A stretch of 64,000 bases of DNA from an uncultured Pseudomonadota bacterium (GCA_903862885.1 CAIOZU010000035.1:62001-126000); one strand, 5' to 3'; counted from the first letter of the stretch, positions 18,184 through 27,333 are shown. Translations and numbers: made by a program. Notes: generated by a model not told the origin, from the letters alone.

Positions 18184-18211
18184 GCGGCACCCCGTTAAAC
18201 GAGGGTGCCGC
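18184..18211. promoter_or_regulatory. Strong hairpin in a divergent gap, leader of the SDR gene
   Basis: GCGGCACCC pairs with GGGTGCCGC (9 bp), and inside it CGTT pairs with AACG, giving 13 pairs with one bulged A and a very small loop. It ends 15 nt before the AGGAG ribosome site of the SDR gene at 18237. No T-run follows on either strand, so an operator or a translation-control leader is likelier than a terminator. Confidence 0.55.
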
Positions 18212-18236
18212 AAAAGGGATTCATCAGGAGCGAACC

Positions 18237-18995
18237 ATGCCTTCCTCACTGGGTTGCCGATTTGACTACACCGGTCGTCACGTATTAATCACCGGCGGCA
18301 CCGCCGGTATCGGCCTAGCGATCGCACACGCGTACCGAGACGCCGGCGCCATCGTGTCGGTGACCGGCCGTAAGTCTCGACTCGCGGACTATAGTGGCAA
18401 CTTCGATCGCCTAGGTTACTTCCAGATGGAAGCCAATGACCCAGGCCACATTGCGGCTATCGCCCGTGGCCTGCCGACACTCGATATCTTGGTAAACAAT
18501 GCCGGCGAACCGGCACCGGGTGGTTTCGAGGTTCGCTTTGAACCCGACACCTTTGAACTGACCGTACAGATCATCTTGTTTGGACCCTATCGCTTAGCGC
18601 ACGCGCTAAAGCCTGTGCTCGCAAAAAGCGATATGCCAGGGGGCGCGAGTGTTGTGAACTTGGCCTCACTCTCGTCCTACTTTGGTATGGATGCAGTCCC
18701 AGGCTACGGTGCAGCCAAAGCGGCCATCGTGCAGTTAACCAAAACCTTAGCTATTTCGTGGCAGAGCGATGGCATTCGTGTCAACGCCATCGCACCCGGA
18801 CACACCCGCACTCGGCTCTTTGATCAGGTCATCGACCTACCTGAATTCGTGAATCCGATTCTCGCGCGCACACCCATGGGACGATTTGCGGAGGCGGACG
18901 AGATGGCAGGACCCGTGCTATTTCTCACCAGTCCGCAGGCGAGCTTTATCACCGGTCAAACCGTGCCCATCTGTGGTGGTTATTCGATTTTCTAA
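18237..18995 (+). CDS. SDR family oxidoreductase
   Basis: Classical SDR of 252 residues: TGGTAGIG cofactor loop, NNAGEP, Ser in NLASLSSYFG, and Tyr-x3-Lys in GYGAAKAAI. TCAGGAG precedes the ATG at 7 nt. A strong hairpin lies just upstream. The flavoprotein gene at 19044 follows on the same strand after 48 nt, so the two may act in sequence: alcohol to ketone, then ring dehydrogenation. It is divergent from the alkylsulfatase-like gene. Confidence 0.87.
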   Translation: MPSSLGCRFDYTGRHVLITGGTAGIGLAIAHAYRDAGAIVSVTGRKSRLADYSGNFDRLGYFQMEANDPGHIAAIARGLPTLDILVNNAGEPAPGGFEVRFEPDTFELTVQIILFGPYRLAHALKPVLAKSDMPGGASVVNLASLSSYFGMDAVPGYGAAKAAIVQLTKTLAISWQSDGIRVNAIAPGHTRTRLFDQVIDLPEFVNPILARTPMGRFAEADEMAGPVLFLTSPQASFITGQTVPICGGYSIF

Positions 18996-19043
18996 CTTTC
19001 ATAGCCTGCGACTGCGCTCACCCACTGCGACGGACTCACCCAC

Positions 19044-20753
19044 ATGAACACAACCCGACTGGAGCAAGTCGCCGGCACCGGCGTCATGGTCGACGCACCC
19101 CGCGTCGTGCCGGATGCGAGTGCGGTCCAGTGGGATGACACCGCCGATGTCCTCGTCATTGGCTTAGGCGGTGCCGGAGCGGCCGCCGCGCTCCAGGCGA
19201 AAGAAGACGGCGCGGACGTGTTGGTGATTGAGCGCTTCGCGGGGGGTGGCAGCACCGCCATGTCAGGCGGCGTATTTTATGCCGGCAACACGCGCTTCCA
19301 AAAAGAAGCCGGCATTCATGACTCGCCGCAGGATATGTTTGACTATCTGCAGCAAGAGCGCAAAGACGCGGTCAGTGAGCATACCCTTCGTCGCTTTTGT
19401 GAGCAAAGCGCTGACACGATGGATTGGCTGGTCAAGCACGGCGTTCCGTTCCAAGGCTCGGTATACCACGCGAAGACTAACTATCCACCCGATGGCAAGT
19501 ACCTGTACTTTTCTGGCAATGAGAATACGCCCTCATTCGCTCAACAAGCGAAACCCGCACCGCGGGGTCATCGCACCGTAGGCAAAGGACTCACCGGACA
19601 TATTTATTTTAAAGCACTGAAAACGGCAGTCGAGCAAAGTCAGATCCGCTGCCGCACCCACAGTCGTGCGATGCGCCTGATCATCGATGCCTCAGCCGCC
19701 GTCATCGGCATTGAAACCTTAGAAATCCGCGATGCGGCAGGCCAAAAAGCCCATCAAGCGCTGTACGCGAAGCTTGATCCTCGAATGCCTTTTATTAGTA
19801 AAAAAGCCGAGCGCGCGATCACCGACGCGGCGGCACTAGAGGCGACCCGTGGAGTGCGCCAGTGCATCCGTGCACGCCAGGGCGTCATCTTATCAACGGG
19901 GGGCTTCAGCTATAACGCCGGCATGCTGCATCAACAGATGCCTTTTTTGGCACGTCATAAAGACGCCTTCATGCGTCTTGGCTCAGTTGCCTGCAGTGGG
20001 GCGGGCATTCAGTTAGGCGTCTCGGTGGGTGGCGCGACCCGCAAGCTTGATCGCGTGTGCTTAGGCCGACTGATCTCGCCACCCGATGCGTTGGTGCGTG
20101 GACTCATCATCAACCAAAGTGGCGATCGCTTCATTAATGAGGATGCCTACAATGCACTGCTCGGCGATGCGATTAGCCAGCAGCCCAAGGGCCAAGCGTG
20201 GATCATTCTGGATCAACAGTTACACCGTCTGTTACTGCGTCAGCTGATCCCATCCAAGGCGGGTAACTTTCAGACGAACCAATTACCTGCGCTCCTCAAT
20301 CGACTATTCGGCGGCACAAAAAAACACCGCACACTAGCAGGCCTCGCTGGAAAAATAGGAGTCGATCCCACTGCACTTGAGCGCACGGTGACCCGCTTAC
20401 GCACCGCGATGAGTCAAGGGCTGCCTGATCCCCTCGGCAAAAACCCAGATTACTGTCAGCCTTTGGGCGACGGGCCCTACTGGGCACTGAATACGTCGCT
20501 GGATAATAAATTCGCGTTCTTTATTTTCTTTACGCTCGGCGGTCTGCAAATTGATGAGCAACGCGGTCTGGTGGTACGTCACGATGGATCGATCATTGAG
20601 GGCTTGTATGCGGCTGGCCGTGCAGCGGTCGGGATTGCCTCGGATGGTTACATCAGTGGTATCTCCTTAGCGGATTGTGTGTTTTCGGGACGGCGAGCGG
20701 GCCGGGATGCGGCTACCCGCAGTCCAGCCACCGGGCCGTGCACAGCACAATAG
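19044..20753 (+). CDS. KstD-like FAD-dependent dehydrogenase/reductase
   Basis: Flavoprotein of 569 residues, close paralogue of the gene at 13139. It has GLGGAG at residues 40-45, GGGSTAMSGGVFYAGN, and the C-terminal GLYAAGRAAVGIASDGYISG. The insert that is hydrophobic in the other copy is charged and helical here (around YAKLDPRMPFISKKAERA). The PGPG..LGPAMTF signature of 3-ketosteroid Delta-1 dehydrogenase is absent, so it may introduce or remove a different double bond. It follows an SDR on the same strand. The ribosome site is weak. A 216-nt AT-rich gap follows. Confidence 0.82.
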   Translation: MNTTRLEQVAGTGVMVDAPRVVPDASAVQWDDTADVLVIGLGGAGAAAALQAKEDGADVLVIERFAGGGSTAMSGGVFYAGNTRFQKEAGIHDSPQDMFDYLQQERKDAVSEHTLRRFCEQSADTMDWLVKHGVPFQGSVYHAKTNYPPDGKYLYFSGNENTPSFAQQAKPAPRGHRTVGKGLTGHIYFKALKTAVEQSQIRCRTHSRAMRLIIDASAAVIGIETLEIRDAAGQKAHQALYAKLDPRMPFISKKAERAITDAAALEATRGVRQCIRARQGVILSTGGFSYNAGMLHQQMPFLARHKDAFMRLGSVACSGAGIQLGVSVGGATRKLDRVCLGRLISPPDALVRGLIINQSGDRFINEDAYNALLGDAISQQPKGQAWIILDQQLHRLLLRQLIPSKAGNFQTNQLPALLNRLFGGTKKHRTLAGLAGKIGVDPTALERTVTRLRTAMSQGLPDPLGKNPDYCQPLGDGPYWALNTSLDNKFAFFIFFTLGGLQIDEQRGLVVRHDGSIIEGLYAAGRAAVGIASDGYISGISLADCVFSGRRAGRDAATRSPATGPCTAQ

Positions 20754-20969
20754 GAAAAGAAACTTTAAGTAAGTCTTATAAACATTTGATTAATATATTA
20801 TTATATCTGAATACCTGCGTGACTCATCGGCCCACGTGTCGGGCAGCGACCCGACCCACGCCTCATAAAAAAACCGACTCGGCTCTCGGCAGACTTCGCA
20901 TCCGACCGCGTCGGACGCTATGCTTAACCGACCGGCCTTGTTGCGCCCACCCTCACCACAGAGTCCCGC
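20754..20969. other. Non-coding gap with AT-rich segment and small inverted repeat
   Basis: About 216 nt before the LLM gene. The left part (about 20760-20815) is strikingly AT-rich compared with its surroundings and could hold a promoter, though no clear -35/-10 pair is visible. A perfect inverted repeat TCCGAC-CGC-GTCGGA lies at 20901-20915, about 55 nt upstream of the LLM start codon, and could be an operator. Confidence 0.35.
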
Positions 20970-21839
20970 ATGAAATTTTGGCAAATGCTCACCTGGATGG
21001 AACCCGACCAGATTCTAGAGGTTGGACGCTTTGCGGAGGAGCTTGGCTTTGAAGGCGTGATGATGGGCGATCACGGCGTCTATCCCAAAGACATCGAAGC
21101 GAGCTATCCCTATTCGGCCGATGGCAAGCCACCGATGGCGCCCGATTCTGATTATCCCGATTGCTGGGTCACCTTAGGCGCACTGGGTGCGGTGACCACG
21201 CGCCTGAAGACCTCGGTCTCTATCTACGTGCTGCCACTTCGCAACGTCTTTGAAGTCGCACGCGCCACCGGCACACTCGCCTTGTTGAGCAACAATCGTT
21301 TTGTTTTGGGTGCAGGTCTTGGCTGGATGAAAGAAGAGTTTGACATCTACGGTGTAGATTTCAAAACCCGCGGCCGACGCTGCGATGAAATGATCGATGC
21401 GCTGCATAAGCTCTGGGCGGGCGGCATGGTGGAACACCATGGAACGTTAGTCGATTTCCCGCCACTACAGATTGCACCCCACCCGACACAACCCGTGCCG
21501 ATCTACATGGGCGGCGCCTCCCCGGCTGCGTTAAAACGCGCAGCCACACGTGCCGATGGCTGGATCGGCGCAGGTAACACGCCAGAGCAGGTACCTGGCA
21601 TCGTGAGAGAGCTCGATCGACTGCGTGCGGAGGCGGGTCGCAGCGATCGGCCCTTTGAAACGGTGATTGGTCTTTCCACACCACCTGATCTGGCAACCTT
21701 CCAACGCCTGTATGCAGAAGGCATGACGGCCGGTGTCAGTTATCCTTTTTTCTACACCTGTGGCCCCCGCTCAAGCTTGGACGTAAAAAAACGCGCCATG
21801 GAAGATTTCGCTAAACGCTTTATTCACCGCGTCCACTGA
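20970..21839 (+). CDS. LLM-family flavin/F420-dependent oxidoreductase
   Basis: Luciferase-like TIM-barrel protein of 289 residues. Typical segments are ELGFEGVMMGDHG, LLSNNRFVLGAGLGWMKEEF, RGRRCDEMIDALHKLW and PIYMGGASPAALKRAA. The group includes F420-dependent reductases and FMNH2 monooxygenases. A cofC gene at the window's right end shows that F420 is probably made, which favours F420. It heads a plus-strand run with a VOC and a SnoaL gene (gaps of 49 and 37 nt). It is paralogous to the gene at 50352. Confidence 0.86.
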   Translation: MKFWQMLTWMEPDQILEVGRFAEELGFEGVMMGDHGVYPKDIEASYPYSADGKPPMAPDSDYPDCWVTLGALGAVTTRLKTSVSIYVLPLRNVFEVARATGTLALLSNNRFVLGAGLGWMKEEFDIYGVDFKTRGRRCDEMIDALHKLWAGGMVEHHGTLVDFPPLQIAPHPTQPVPIYMGGASPAALKRAATRADGWIGAGNTPEQVPGIVRELDRLRAEAGRSDRPFETVIGLSTPPDLATFQRLYAEGMTAGVSYPFFYTCGPRSSLDVKKRAMEDFAKRFIHRVH

Positions 21840-21860
21840 TCGACTGCTCGACATCACCGC

Positions 21861-21880
21861 CCACGTAAGACCACGTAAGG
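21861..21880 (+). repeat. Tandem 10-bp duplication at the VOC ribosome site
   Basis: CCACGTAAGA is followed directly by CCACGTAAGG; nine of ten bases match. The second copy supplies the AAGGA ribosome-binding site of the VOC gene starting at 21889. Confidence 0.5.
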
Positions 21881-21888
21881 ATTCCGCT

Positions 21889-22371
21889 ATGAATATGCCC
21901 TCTACCAGTCTACCCACCGCACTCGCCACCGTCGGCTTGCCGGCATTGGTTCAAGTGGGCTTCGTGGTCAAAAACCTAAAGCAAGCCATCGCCCAGTACG
22001 AACCCCTATTTGGTCCGTTCACGACGATGGACGGCAGCGTGCAGGGCGCCACCTATCGCGGGCGAACGGAAGATGCCAATTTGGACATCGCATTCGGTCA
22101 TAGCGGCAAGCTTGAGATTGAACTCATTGAGTGGAAAGGCGGCCATAGCCCGCACCGTGAGTTCATCGAAAAGGGTCGTGAGGGTATGCATCATGTGCAG
22201 TTTCGCGTCAAAAACTGTGATGCATGGATCAAGAAATTAGAGCCCATTGGCTACCAGACCATTTGGTACAAGCGATGGTCCGCAGACACTACATTCGCCT
22301 ACATGGAGCGCGAAGGCGATCCACTCATCGTTGAATTTCTACAGATGCCTGCTGGCGGCCCCGGCGCTTGA
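21889..22371 (+). CDS. VOC/glyoxalase superfamily protein
   Basis: Protein of 160 residues with two beta-alpha-beta-beta-beta halves. Likely metal or acid positions are seen in LEIELIEW, MHHVQFRVKN and PLIVEFLQ. The family includes methylmalonyl-CoA epimerase, glyoxalase I and ring-cleaving dioxygenases; a 160-residue single unit fits epimerase or lyase types. AAGGATTCCGCT precedes the start. It lies between the LLM oxidoreductase and a SnoaL protein on the same strand, so it probably acts on the product of one of them. Confidence 0.82.
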   Translation: MNMPSTSLPTALATVGLPALVQVGFVVKNLKQAIAQYEPLFGPFTTMDGSVQGATYRGRTEDANLDIAFGHSGKLEIELIEWKGGHSPHREFIEKGREGMHHVQFRVKNCDAWIKKLEPIGYQTIWYKRWSADTTFAYMEREGDPLIVEFLQMPAGGPGA

Positions 22372-22408
22372 GCGCATCTTAGCTAACCACCCCTAGGGAG
22401 AATCGATC

Positions 22409-22861
22409 ATGCTCAGTCTTCAAGAGATTTCCGACCGTATGGAAATCCAGATCCTAATGAACACCTATAGCAATGCCATTGACGCTCGTGAGTTTGATCG
22501 CCTGGATGAGGTGTTCACCCCCGATGCGTACATTGATTATCGAGCCATGGGTGGCATTTTTGGCCACTTCCCGGAGATCAAAGCGTGGCTTAAATCAGTG
22601 CTGGTCAATTTCCCGAATTACTTCCATATGGTCACCAATACCGAACTGACCTTTGAAGGTGACACGGCGCGCGCCAAAACGATTTGCTTCAATCCCATGG
22701 AAGTCCCTCTTCCGGGGGGCAGTACACAGGTGATGTTCTTAGGTCTTTGGTATGTCGATCAGTTGGTGCGCACGCCCAAGGGCTGGCGCTTAAGCCGACG
22801 CGTAGAGCAAGGCTGCTTCCAACACCACGTGCCCGAGCACGTGCAAATTCCAAACGCCTGA
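22409..22861 (+). CDS. SnoaL/NTF2-like protein
   Basis: Protein of 150 residues of the SnoaL_4 type. It opens with DRMEIQILMNTYSNAIDAREFDRLDEVF and has the motif DAYIDYRAMGG and a C-terminal GWRLSRRVEQG. The group contains scytalone-dehydratase-like and cyclase folds with a deep hydrophobic pocket. AGGGAG precedes the ATG. It is last in the LLM-VOC-SnoaL run and is followed by a strong terminator-like hairpin. A dehydratase or isomerase function is possible but not shown. Confidence 0.8.
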   Translation: MLSLQEISDRMEIQILMNTYSNAIDAREFDRLDEVFTPDAYIDYRAMGGIFGHFPEIKAWLKSVLVNFPNYFHMVTNTELTFEGDTARAKTICFNPMEVPLPGGSTQVMFLGLWYVDQLVRTPKGWRLSRRVEQGCFQHHVPEHVQIPNA

Positions 22862-22869
22862 GGCCTTGA

Positions 22870-22893
22870 CGGTGCGGGCGAGTGCCCGCACCG
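22870..22893. terminator. Hairpin between convergent genes
   Basis: CGGTGCGGGC-GAGT-GCCCGCACCG, a perfect 10-bp GC-rich stem with a 4-nt loop, lies between the convergent SnoaL and Gfo/Idh/MocA genes. No T-run follows on either strand; it may still block transcription from both sides. Confidence 0.55.
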
Positions 22894-22916
22894 CGCCCAC
22901 ACAGCCTAGAGCGACG

Positions 22917-24041
22917 CTACCGCTTAACCTCAACCCAGCGCTGCGAGGCCGCCGACTGACGCGCGGCATCTAACACCGCCTGCCCGGCCACCGCATCGTG
23001 AAAGTCAGCCCCGCGCTCAACGGTGGGCGGCGCCTCACCCAAGATCTGGGCCCGCATATCTTTAAAGACACGCGCGTACGGCGCCACATCAAAGCCCTGC
23101 GTATGCCAGCGATCCTGCTCGGTCTGAATCAGTTGCGTGATAGGGAACGGCGTGGGCGGCGGATTAACAAGCTCTGCGGGCATCGCGATGGAACGAGCCC
23201 CCGCGGCATCTTGCACCCAGACCTCCTCTGGGTCGCCATACACCGCACCACTTTGGATCCACGCCGCACCGCGTGTGCCAACCAGCTTCGTCGCCATGAC
23301 CAACGGACCGGGTGCCGCCAGCGCTGCCATCAGGAGCCCTTTAGCGCCTCGCTCGGTCACAAACTGCACGCTGTAGCAATCATCCGCCGTCATGTGTGGA
23401 CGACCCGGTGCAAGGGTTTGCAAGACCGCACTGACCGCCACGATCTCACCCATCAGATAGCGCACCTGATCGATCATGTGCGCGCCAAACGCCCCTAGAA
23501 AGCCACCCCCCTGGCTCGCGTCTTCCCACCACGGCGACAAGGCCTCCGTCGGGTCTTGCAGGCCCGACTGATGATAAATACGTAAAAAATGCAAAGGCTC
23601 ACCGATCAGACCACCGCTCACCACGCGCCGCAGCAGCGCCTGCGCACTATCAAAGCGAAACTCGGCACCGAGTCGGTGCACCACGCCGGCGGCCGTTGCC
23701 GCCGCAAGCATCGCGCGCGCCTCTGTGAGGTCTTTGGCAAATGGCTTCTCACACATCACATGCCGACCCGCATGGATCGCCTGCATCACCGGATCATAGT
23801 GCGCATGCGGTGGCGTCGCGATTGTCACTAATTGGATCTTGGGGTCGGCAAGTGCCTCGGACAGCTCATCGGTCGCCAAGGGAATACCTAAAGGCGCTGC
23901 CCGCTCCACGGTCCGCGCGCGGCTTCGACCCACGATGGCGCGTACCTCAAAGCCTGCCTCACGTAATGCGCGTACATGGGTGAATAACCCAAAGCCCGTC
24001 CCTACCACCACCGCGCCCATTGGGGCGTCTTTATTGTCCAT
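22917..24041 (-). CDS. Gfo/Idh/MocA family NAD(P)-dependent oxidoreductase
   Basis: Protein of 374 residues. The N-terminal Rossmann fold has GTGFGLF, then ATPPHAHYD and HVMCEKPFAKDL, the diagnostic EKP motif of the family. The C-terminal alpha/beta domain contains GGGFLGAFGAHMIDQVRYLMG, with the usual His. Members oxidise or reduce sugars, inositols and related alcohols. MDNKDAP at 24041 is preceded by AAGGAGTG; the longer frame has no ribosome site. It is divergent from a SnoaL gene. The link to the steroid genes is unclear. Confidence 0.87.
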   Translation of the reverse strand: MDNKDAPMGAVVVGTGFGLFTHVRALREAGFEVRAIVGRSRARTVERAAPLGIPLATDELSEALADPKIQLVTIATPPHAHYDPVMQAIHAGRHVMCEKPFAKDLTEARAMLAAATAAGVVHRLGAEFRFDSAQALLRRVVSGGLIGEPLHFLRIYHQSGLQDPTEALSPWWEDASQGGGFLGAFGAHMIDQVRYLMGEIVAVSAVLQTLAPGRPHMTADDCYSVQFVTERGAKGLLMAALAAPGPLVMATKLVGTRGAAWIQSGAVYGDPEEVWVQDAAGARSIAMPAELVNPPPTPFPITQLIQTEQDRWHTQGFDVAPYARVFKDMRAQILGEAPPTVERGADFHDAVAGQAVLDAARQSAASQRWVEVKR

Positions 24042-24148
24042 TACGACACTCCTTGCGTGTTGCCATCGCACTGAAGTGTATACGCTGGCTGTCCCCGCGC
24101 GCACTGGTGTAGTCTTATCTGCTCAATCACCGCCTGAGACCATACGCT

Positions 24149-24565
24149 ATGGATGGCAACGCGCTCCCCCCATCAGACCAACTCGCCATCCACGCTCTCA
24201 TGGGGCTCTATGGGCATGTGATCGATGAGCGCCAATGGGATCAAATGAGCGCCCTGTTCACCACCGATGTGGTCTACGACATGAGCGATTTTGGACTGGG
24301 CCGCCTTCACGGGATGGATGCCATCCGAGGACTGTGGATTGAACAAATCCCTCACCACCCGCTGGCGCACCACGCCACCAACATCGTCATCACCGCCGAC
24401 TCACCGGACAAGGCGCGGGTCCTCTCTAAAGGCTTAGGCGTGGGTCATGGCGGTCGAGTGGGCAGCGTCGTGTATCGGGATGTGGTGCGTCGCGAATCCC
24501 AAGGATGGCGAATTGCAGAACGCGTCGGTCAATTAAGACGCACGACACCGGCTAGCCCGTCATAG
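24149..24565 (+). CDS. SnoaL/NTF2-like protein
   Basis: Protein of 138 residues with an N-terminal LAIHALMGLYGHVIDERQWDQMSALF segment, typical of the SnoaL_4 group, followed by DVVYDMSDFGLG and a C-terminal GWRIAERV. No clear ribosome site is seen. It is a lone plus-strand gene between the divergent Gfo/Idh/MocA gene and the convergent CoA-transferase gene. Catalytic residues cannot be assigned. Confidence 0.77.
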   Translation: MDGNALPPSDQLAIHALMGLYGHVIDERQWDQMSALFTTDVVYDMSDFGLGRLHGMDAIRGLWIEQIPHHPLAHHATNIVITADSPDKARVLSKGLGVGHGGRVGSVVYRDVVRRESQGWRIAERVGQLRRTTPASPS

Positions 24566-24595
24566 CGCGCTCGAGCGTACTGCAGCGCTTCTCTA

Positions 24596-25849
24596 CTAAA
24601 GCGACCGTGCGATCGCCGCCCACTGTGTCTTAAGCTCGCTCCTAAACGCGGGCGCCGCAATCTCGATCAGCGCCTCGGCCCGTGCGTACACACCGCGATC
24701 ACGGAGATCAGCCGCCCCGTATTCTGTAACGATCACATCCACGTCCGTGCGGCTTAAGGTACTTACCGCCGGCGGGGTTAATGTCGCCACTATGCGTGAC
24801 ACGGACCCGCGAAGCGCGGTGGCTGGCAGAGCCACGACACACAGACCGGTCGGGTTCAGCCGTGCCGCGCGCGCAAAATCAGGCGCACCCCCCGCGCCAC
24901 TGACGGCTGCCTGTGAGGCGTGCTCCAGTGCGCACTGACCAAATAAGTCGACTTCAATGGCACTATTGATGGCGACAAAGCCCGACACGGCGCTCAACTG
25001 AGCAGGATCGTGGGTCTGCTCACAACCTCGCAGATGAAAGCTCGATCGCTCGCGCGCCCATTCATACAGCAGCCCTTCCCCCACCAGAGCACACGCCAGA
25101 TGCGTCTCATCGAGACTGAGCGCACCCGCAGCCTCCAAGGTCATGGCCCCATCGCCAAACATGCCACCGGACAATACCAAACGCCGCCGATCACGCAACA
25201 GATGCACCAGGGCACCTGGCACCTTGCCAATCCCCGCCTGCAGCCTCGCCCCATCGCCAATCCACGGTGCCACCTGCGCAGCAATCCGTTTGGATACCTC
25301 ATCAATGGGTCCGGTCGCATAGGTGGGTAAGGGCGTGTCGGTCTCAGCGGTTGCTGCGAAATCTTTGATCGCCACCGACGGCGCACCGGCCACCCGCGGC
25401 GTCTGTGCGTTCATCACTAAGAACGCGCGCTTGCATCGACTGAGTGCCAAGGGCAAAAACTCCACCGTGGGACCCAAGGAACAGCGACCCGCCGCATCGG
25501 GCGCGGAGGCTTGCACGATGACCGTATCGAAGGCATGGGTGTGCGCGTTGATGGAGCGGCTAAAGCCTGCGTAACTGGTGGGCAGATGCTCATAGCGACC
25601 CGTTCGCTGTAATTCTGCAAAGGCGGCGGGCATGAACAGGCCGCGCACCCGCGCGGATGGATCGAGACGCGAAAAATCAAAACGATTCATACCCGGGATG
25701 GCGCTGCTGGTGATCACCAGCCCCCGACTGCGCGCGGGCTCAGACGCCCATGCCTCTAATAAGGCCGTGGGCTCGCCCGCACCGCCAGAGACGAATACCC
25801 GCTCGCCCGGGGAAAGCGCGGCCACTATGTGCTTGAGATCACTCCCCAC
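24596..25849 (-). CDS. Acetyl-CoA hydrolase/CoA-transferase family protein
   Basis: Cytoplasmic protein of 417 residues of the Cat1/4-hydroxybutyrate CoA-transferase type. Motifs include VFVSGGAGEPTALL near the N-terminus, GIGKVPGAL, and NSAIEVDLFGQ near residues 295-305 with the family's conserved Glu, plus EYGAADLRDRG near the C-terminus. It would move CoA between an acyl-CoA and a free acid. The start is GTG with GAGGGGA upstream. It follows PaaY with a 32-nt gap in a four-gene minus-strand run that begins with a sulfotransferase. Confidence 0.85.
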   Translation of the reverse strand: MGSDLKHIVAALSPGERVFVSGGAGEPTALLEAWASEPARSRGLVITSSAIPGMNRFDFSRLDPSARVRGLFMPAAFAELQRTGRYEHLPTSYAGFSRSINAHTHAFDTVIVQASAPDAAGRCSLGPTVEFLPLALSRCKRAFLVMNAQTPRVAGAPSVAIKDFAATAETDTPLPTYATGPIDEVSKRIAAQVAPWIGDGARLQAGIGKVPGALVHLLRDRRRLVLSGGMFGDGAMTLEAAGALSLDETHLACALVGEGLLYEWARERSSFHLRGCEQTHDPAQLSAVSGFVAINSAIEVDLFGQCALEHASQAAVSGAGGAPDFARAARLNPTGLCVVALPATALRGSVSRIVATLTPPAVSTLSRTDVDVIVTEYGAADLRDRGVYARAEALIEIAAPAFRSELKTQWAAIARSL

Positions 25850-25881
25850 CGACTTCCCCTCGAGACACCCAGAGTGCGCGC

Positions 25882-26496
25882 TCAGCGCGCGGCTAGGCTA
25901 TTTTTAAAATCACCCAGCGGCACCGTCTGATCACGCGCGCGCCGCGGCCGATTAGCCTCCACCACCGCCAGCGGTGCGCACTCCGTGAAGGACTGCAGAC
26001 AGCGCGCAGCCAAGCGCTGGTAAATGACCGTGCCCTCTGCCTTCCAGGTCACCTCAGCATCGGTCAATACCCGCACCACCCGGGCCGGTGAGCCTAAAGC
26101 GAGTGAGCGCGGTGGAATCACCATCCCCTCTCTCACAAAAGACGCCGCACCCACGAAGCTGTACTCACCGACTCGCACGCTGTCCATGACGATGGCTCCA
26201 ATGCCGATCAGCGCCCCGCGCTCGATATGACAGCCATGCAAGATTGCGGCGTGACCGATGTGCGCGTCTTGATCCAACTGCGCATCCTGACCCGGGAAGG
26301 AATGCAGCACACAGTTGTCCTGCACGTTGACCCCCTCACTCAGTACGATTCGACCAAAATCTCCGCGCAAGGAGGCACCGGGCCCGATATAGCAGTGCGC
26401 CGCGATCTGCACATCGCCGATGAGGCTGGCCGTCGGATGCACGAAACTCGTGGCATCCACCACCGGCACCAAGCCTTCAAAGGCGTAACAGGGCAC
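25882..26496 (-). CDS. paaY: PaaY-type left-handed beta-helix thioesterase
   Basis: Gamma-carbonic-anhydrase-fold protein of 204 residues with hexapeptide repeats (SLIGDVQIAAHCYIGPGASLRGDFG, then HIGHAAILHGCHIERGALIG). The His residues of the zinc site (HIGH, HGCH) are present, and the opening MPCYAFEGLVPVV is that of PaaY. PaaY hydrolyses dead-end CoA thioesters in phenylacetate breakdown, freeing CoA. No paa genes are nearby, so here it may free CoA trapped in steroid or propionyl-type thioesters. It lies between an SDR and a CoA-transferase on the same strand. Confidence 0.86.
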   Translation of the reverse strand: MPCYAFEGLVPVVDATSFVHPTASLIGDVQIAAHCYIGPGASLRGDFGRIVLSEGVNVQDNCVLHSFPGQDAQLDQDAHIGHAAILHGCHIERGALIGIGAIVMDSVRVGEYSFVGAASFVREGMVIPPRSLALGSPARVVRVLTDAEVTWKAEGTVIYQRLAARCLQSFTECAPLAVVEANRPRRARDQTVPLGDFKNSLAAR

Positions 26497-26528
26497 GGTT
26501 TATCTCCTCACCGACGATCGATCACTCA

Positions 26529-27323
26529 TCAAGTGGGCATCCACTCGCCGCCGTTCGCATCGAGTGCCGCGCCGGTGACGGCAGAGGAATAATCCGACAC
26601 CATAAACAGCGCCGCCCGCGCGCACTCATCATCCGTCACCATGCGCTTTAGAGCGATGTTGGTCGAGATCGAATCAATCAGTGTCTTCTCAGGCACATTG
26701 TTCTGCTTGGACGCATAGCTCACATAGCCTTGCACAGGGATACCCCACATCCAGCCCATGCGCACCACGTTCACGCGAATATTATCGGCGCCTAATTCAA
26801 AGGCGAGATACTTAGACGCCGCATTGAGCGCACCTTTGGATGCGGCATAGCCGCCCTCACCGGTCCCGTTAGGTTTAACCGTCGCTTGCGTGCTGATATT
26901 GACAATGGCACCGCCCTTTTGCGCTTTCATGACCGGCGTCACCGCTTGGATCATCTGCATGGTTCCGATGAGGTTGGTATCAATCACATCCTTCCAGGTT
27001 TTAAGATCAGCAACGTCAGCGCGCGATGGCGTACCCCAGTTAAACGCACTGTTCACTAGCCCATCAATCCGTCCAAAGGCTTTATGCGCGGCCGCGACAA
27101 ACGCTTTGCAATCGGCTTCTTGGCGAATATCCCCAACACACTTCAGCACTTTACACGCGGGGTTGACTTCCAGAATGCGTTTCTCCGCATCATCGAGTTT
27201 TGCCTGGGTGCGCGCCCCAATAGCGAGCGCCTTGGCGCCCTCACGAGCGGCCTCGACCGCCAACTTCACACCAAGTCCCGGACCGATACCGGAAATGATC
27301 AATACTTTGTCTTTTAATAACAC
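26529..27323 (-). CDS. SDR family oxidoreductase, copy A of a duplicated cassette
   Basis: Protein of 264 residues with the unusual cofactor loop SGIGPGLG in place of TGxxxGIG, and NSAF at the NNAG position. The active site is intact: Ser in NISTQATV and Tyr-x3-Lys in GGYAASKGAL. It is strikingly similar to the SDR at 33084 (shared RMGWMWG and TDDECARAALF-type segments). It starts with GTG after GAGGAGACGACG, 10 nt past the sulfotransferase stop. The sulfotransferase-SDR order is repeated at 31894-33875. Confidence 0.87.
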   Translation of the reverse strand: MLLKDKVLIISGIGPGLGVKLAVEAAREGAKALAIGARTQAKLDDAEKRILEVNPACKVLKCVGDIRQEADCKAFVAAAHKAFGRIDGLVNSAFNWGTPSRADVADLKTWKDVIDTNLIGTMQMIQAVTPVMKAQKGGAIVNISTQATVKPNGTGEGGYAASKGALNAASKYLAFELGADNIRVNVVRMGWMWGIPVQGYVSYASKQNNVPEKTLIDSISTNIALKRMVTDDECARAALFMVSDYSSAVTGAALDANGGEWMPT

Positions 27324-27333
27324 CGTCGTCTCC

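Noticed and set aside
24568-24577. Palindrome CGCTCGAGCG as a terminator between convergent genes
   Set aside because: It has no loop and no T-run; a 10-bp palindrome in GC-rich DNA can arise by chance.
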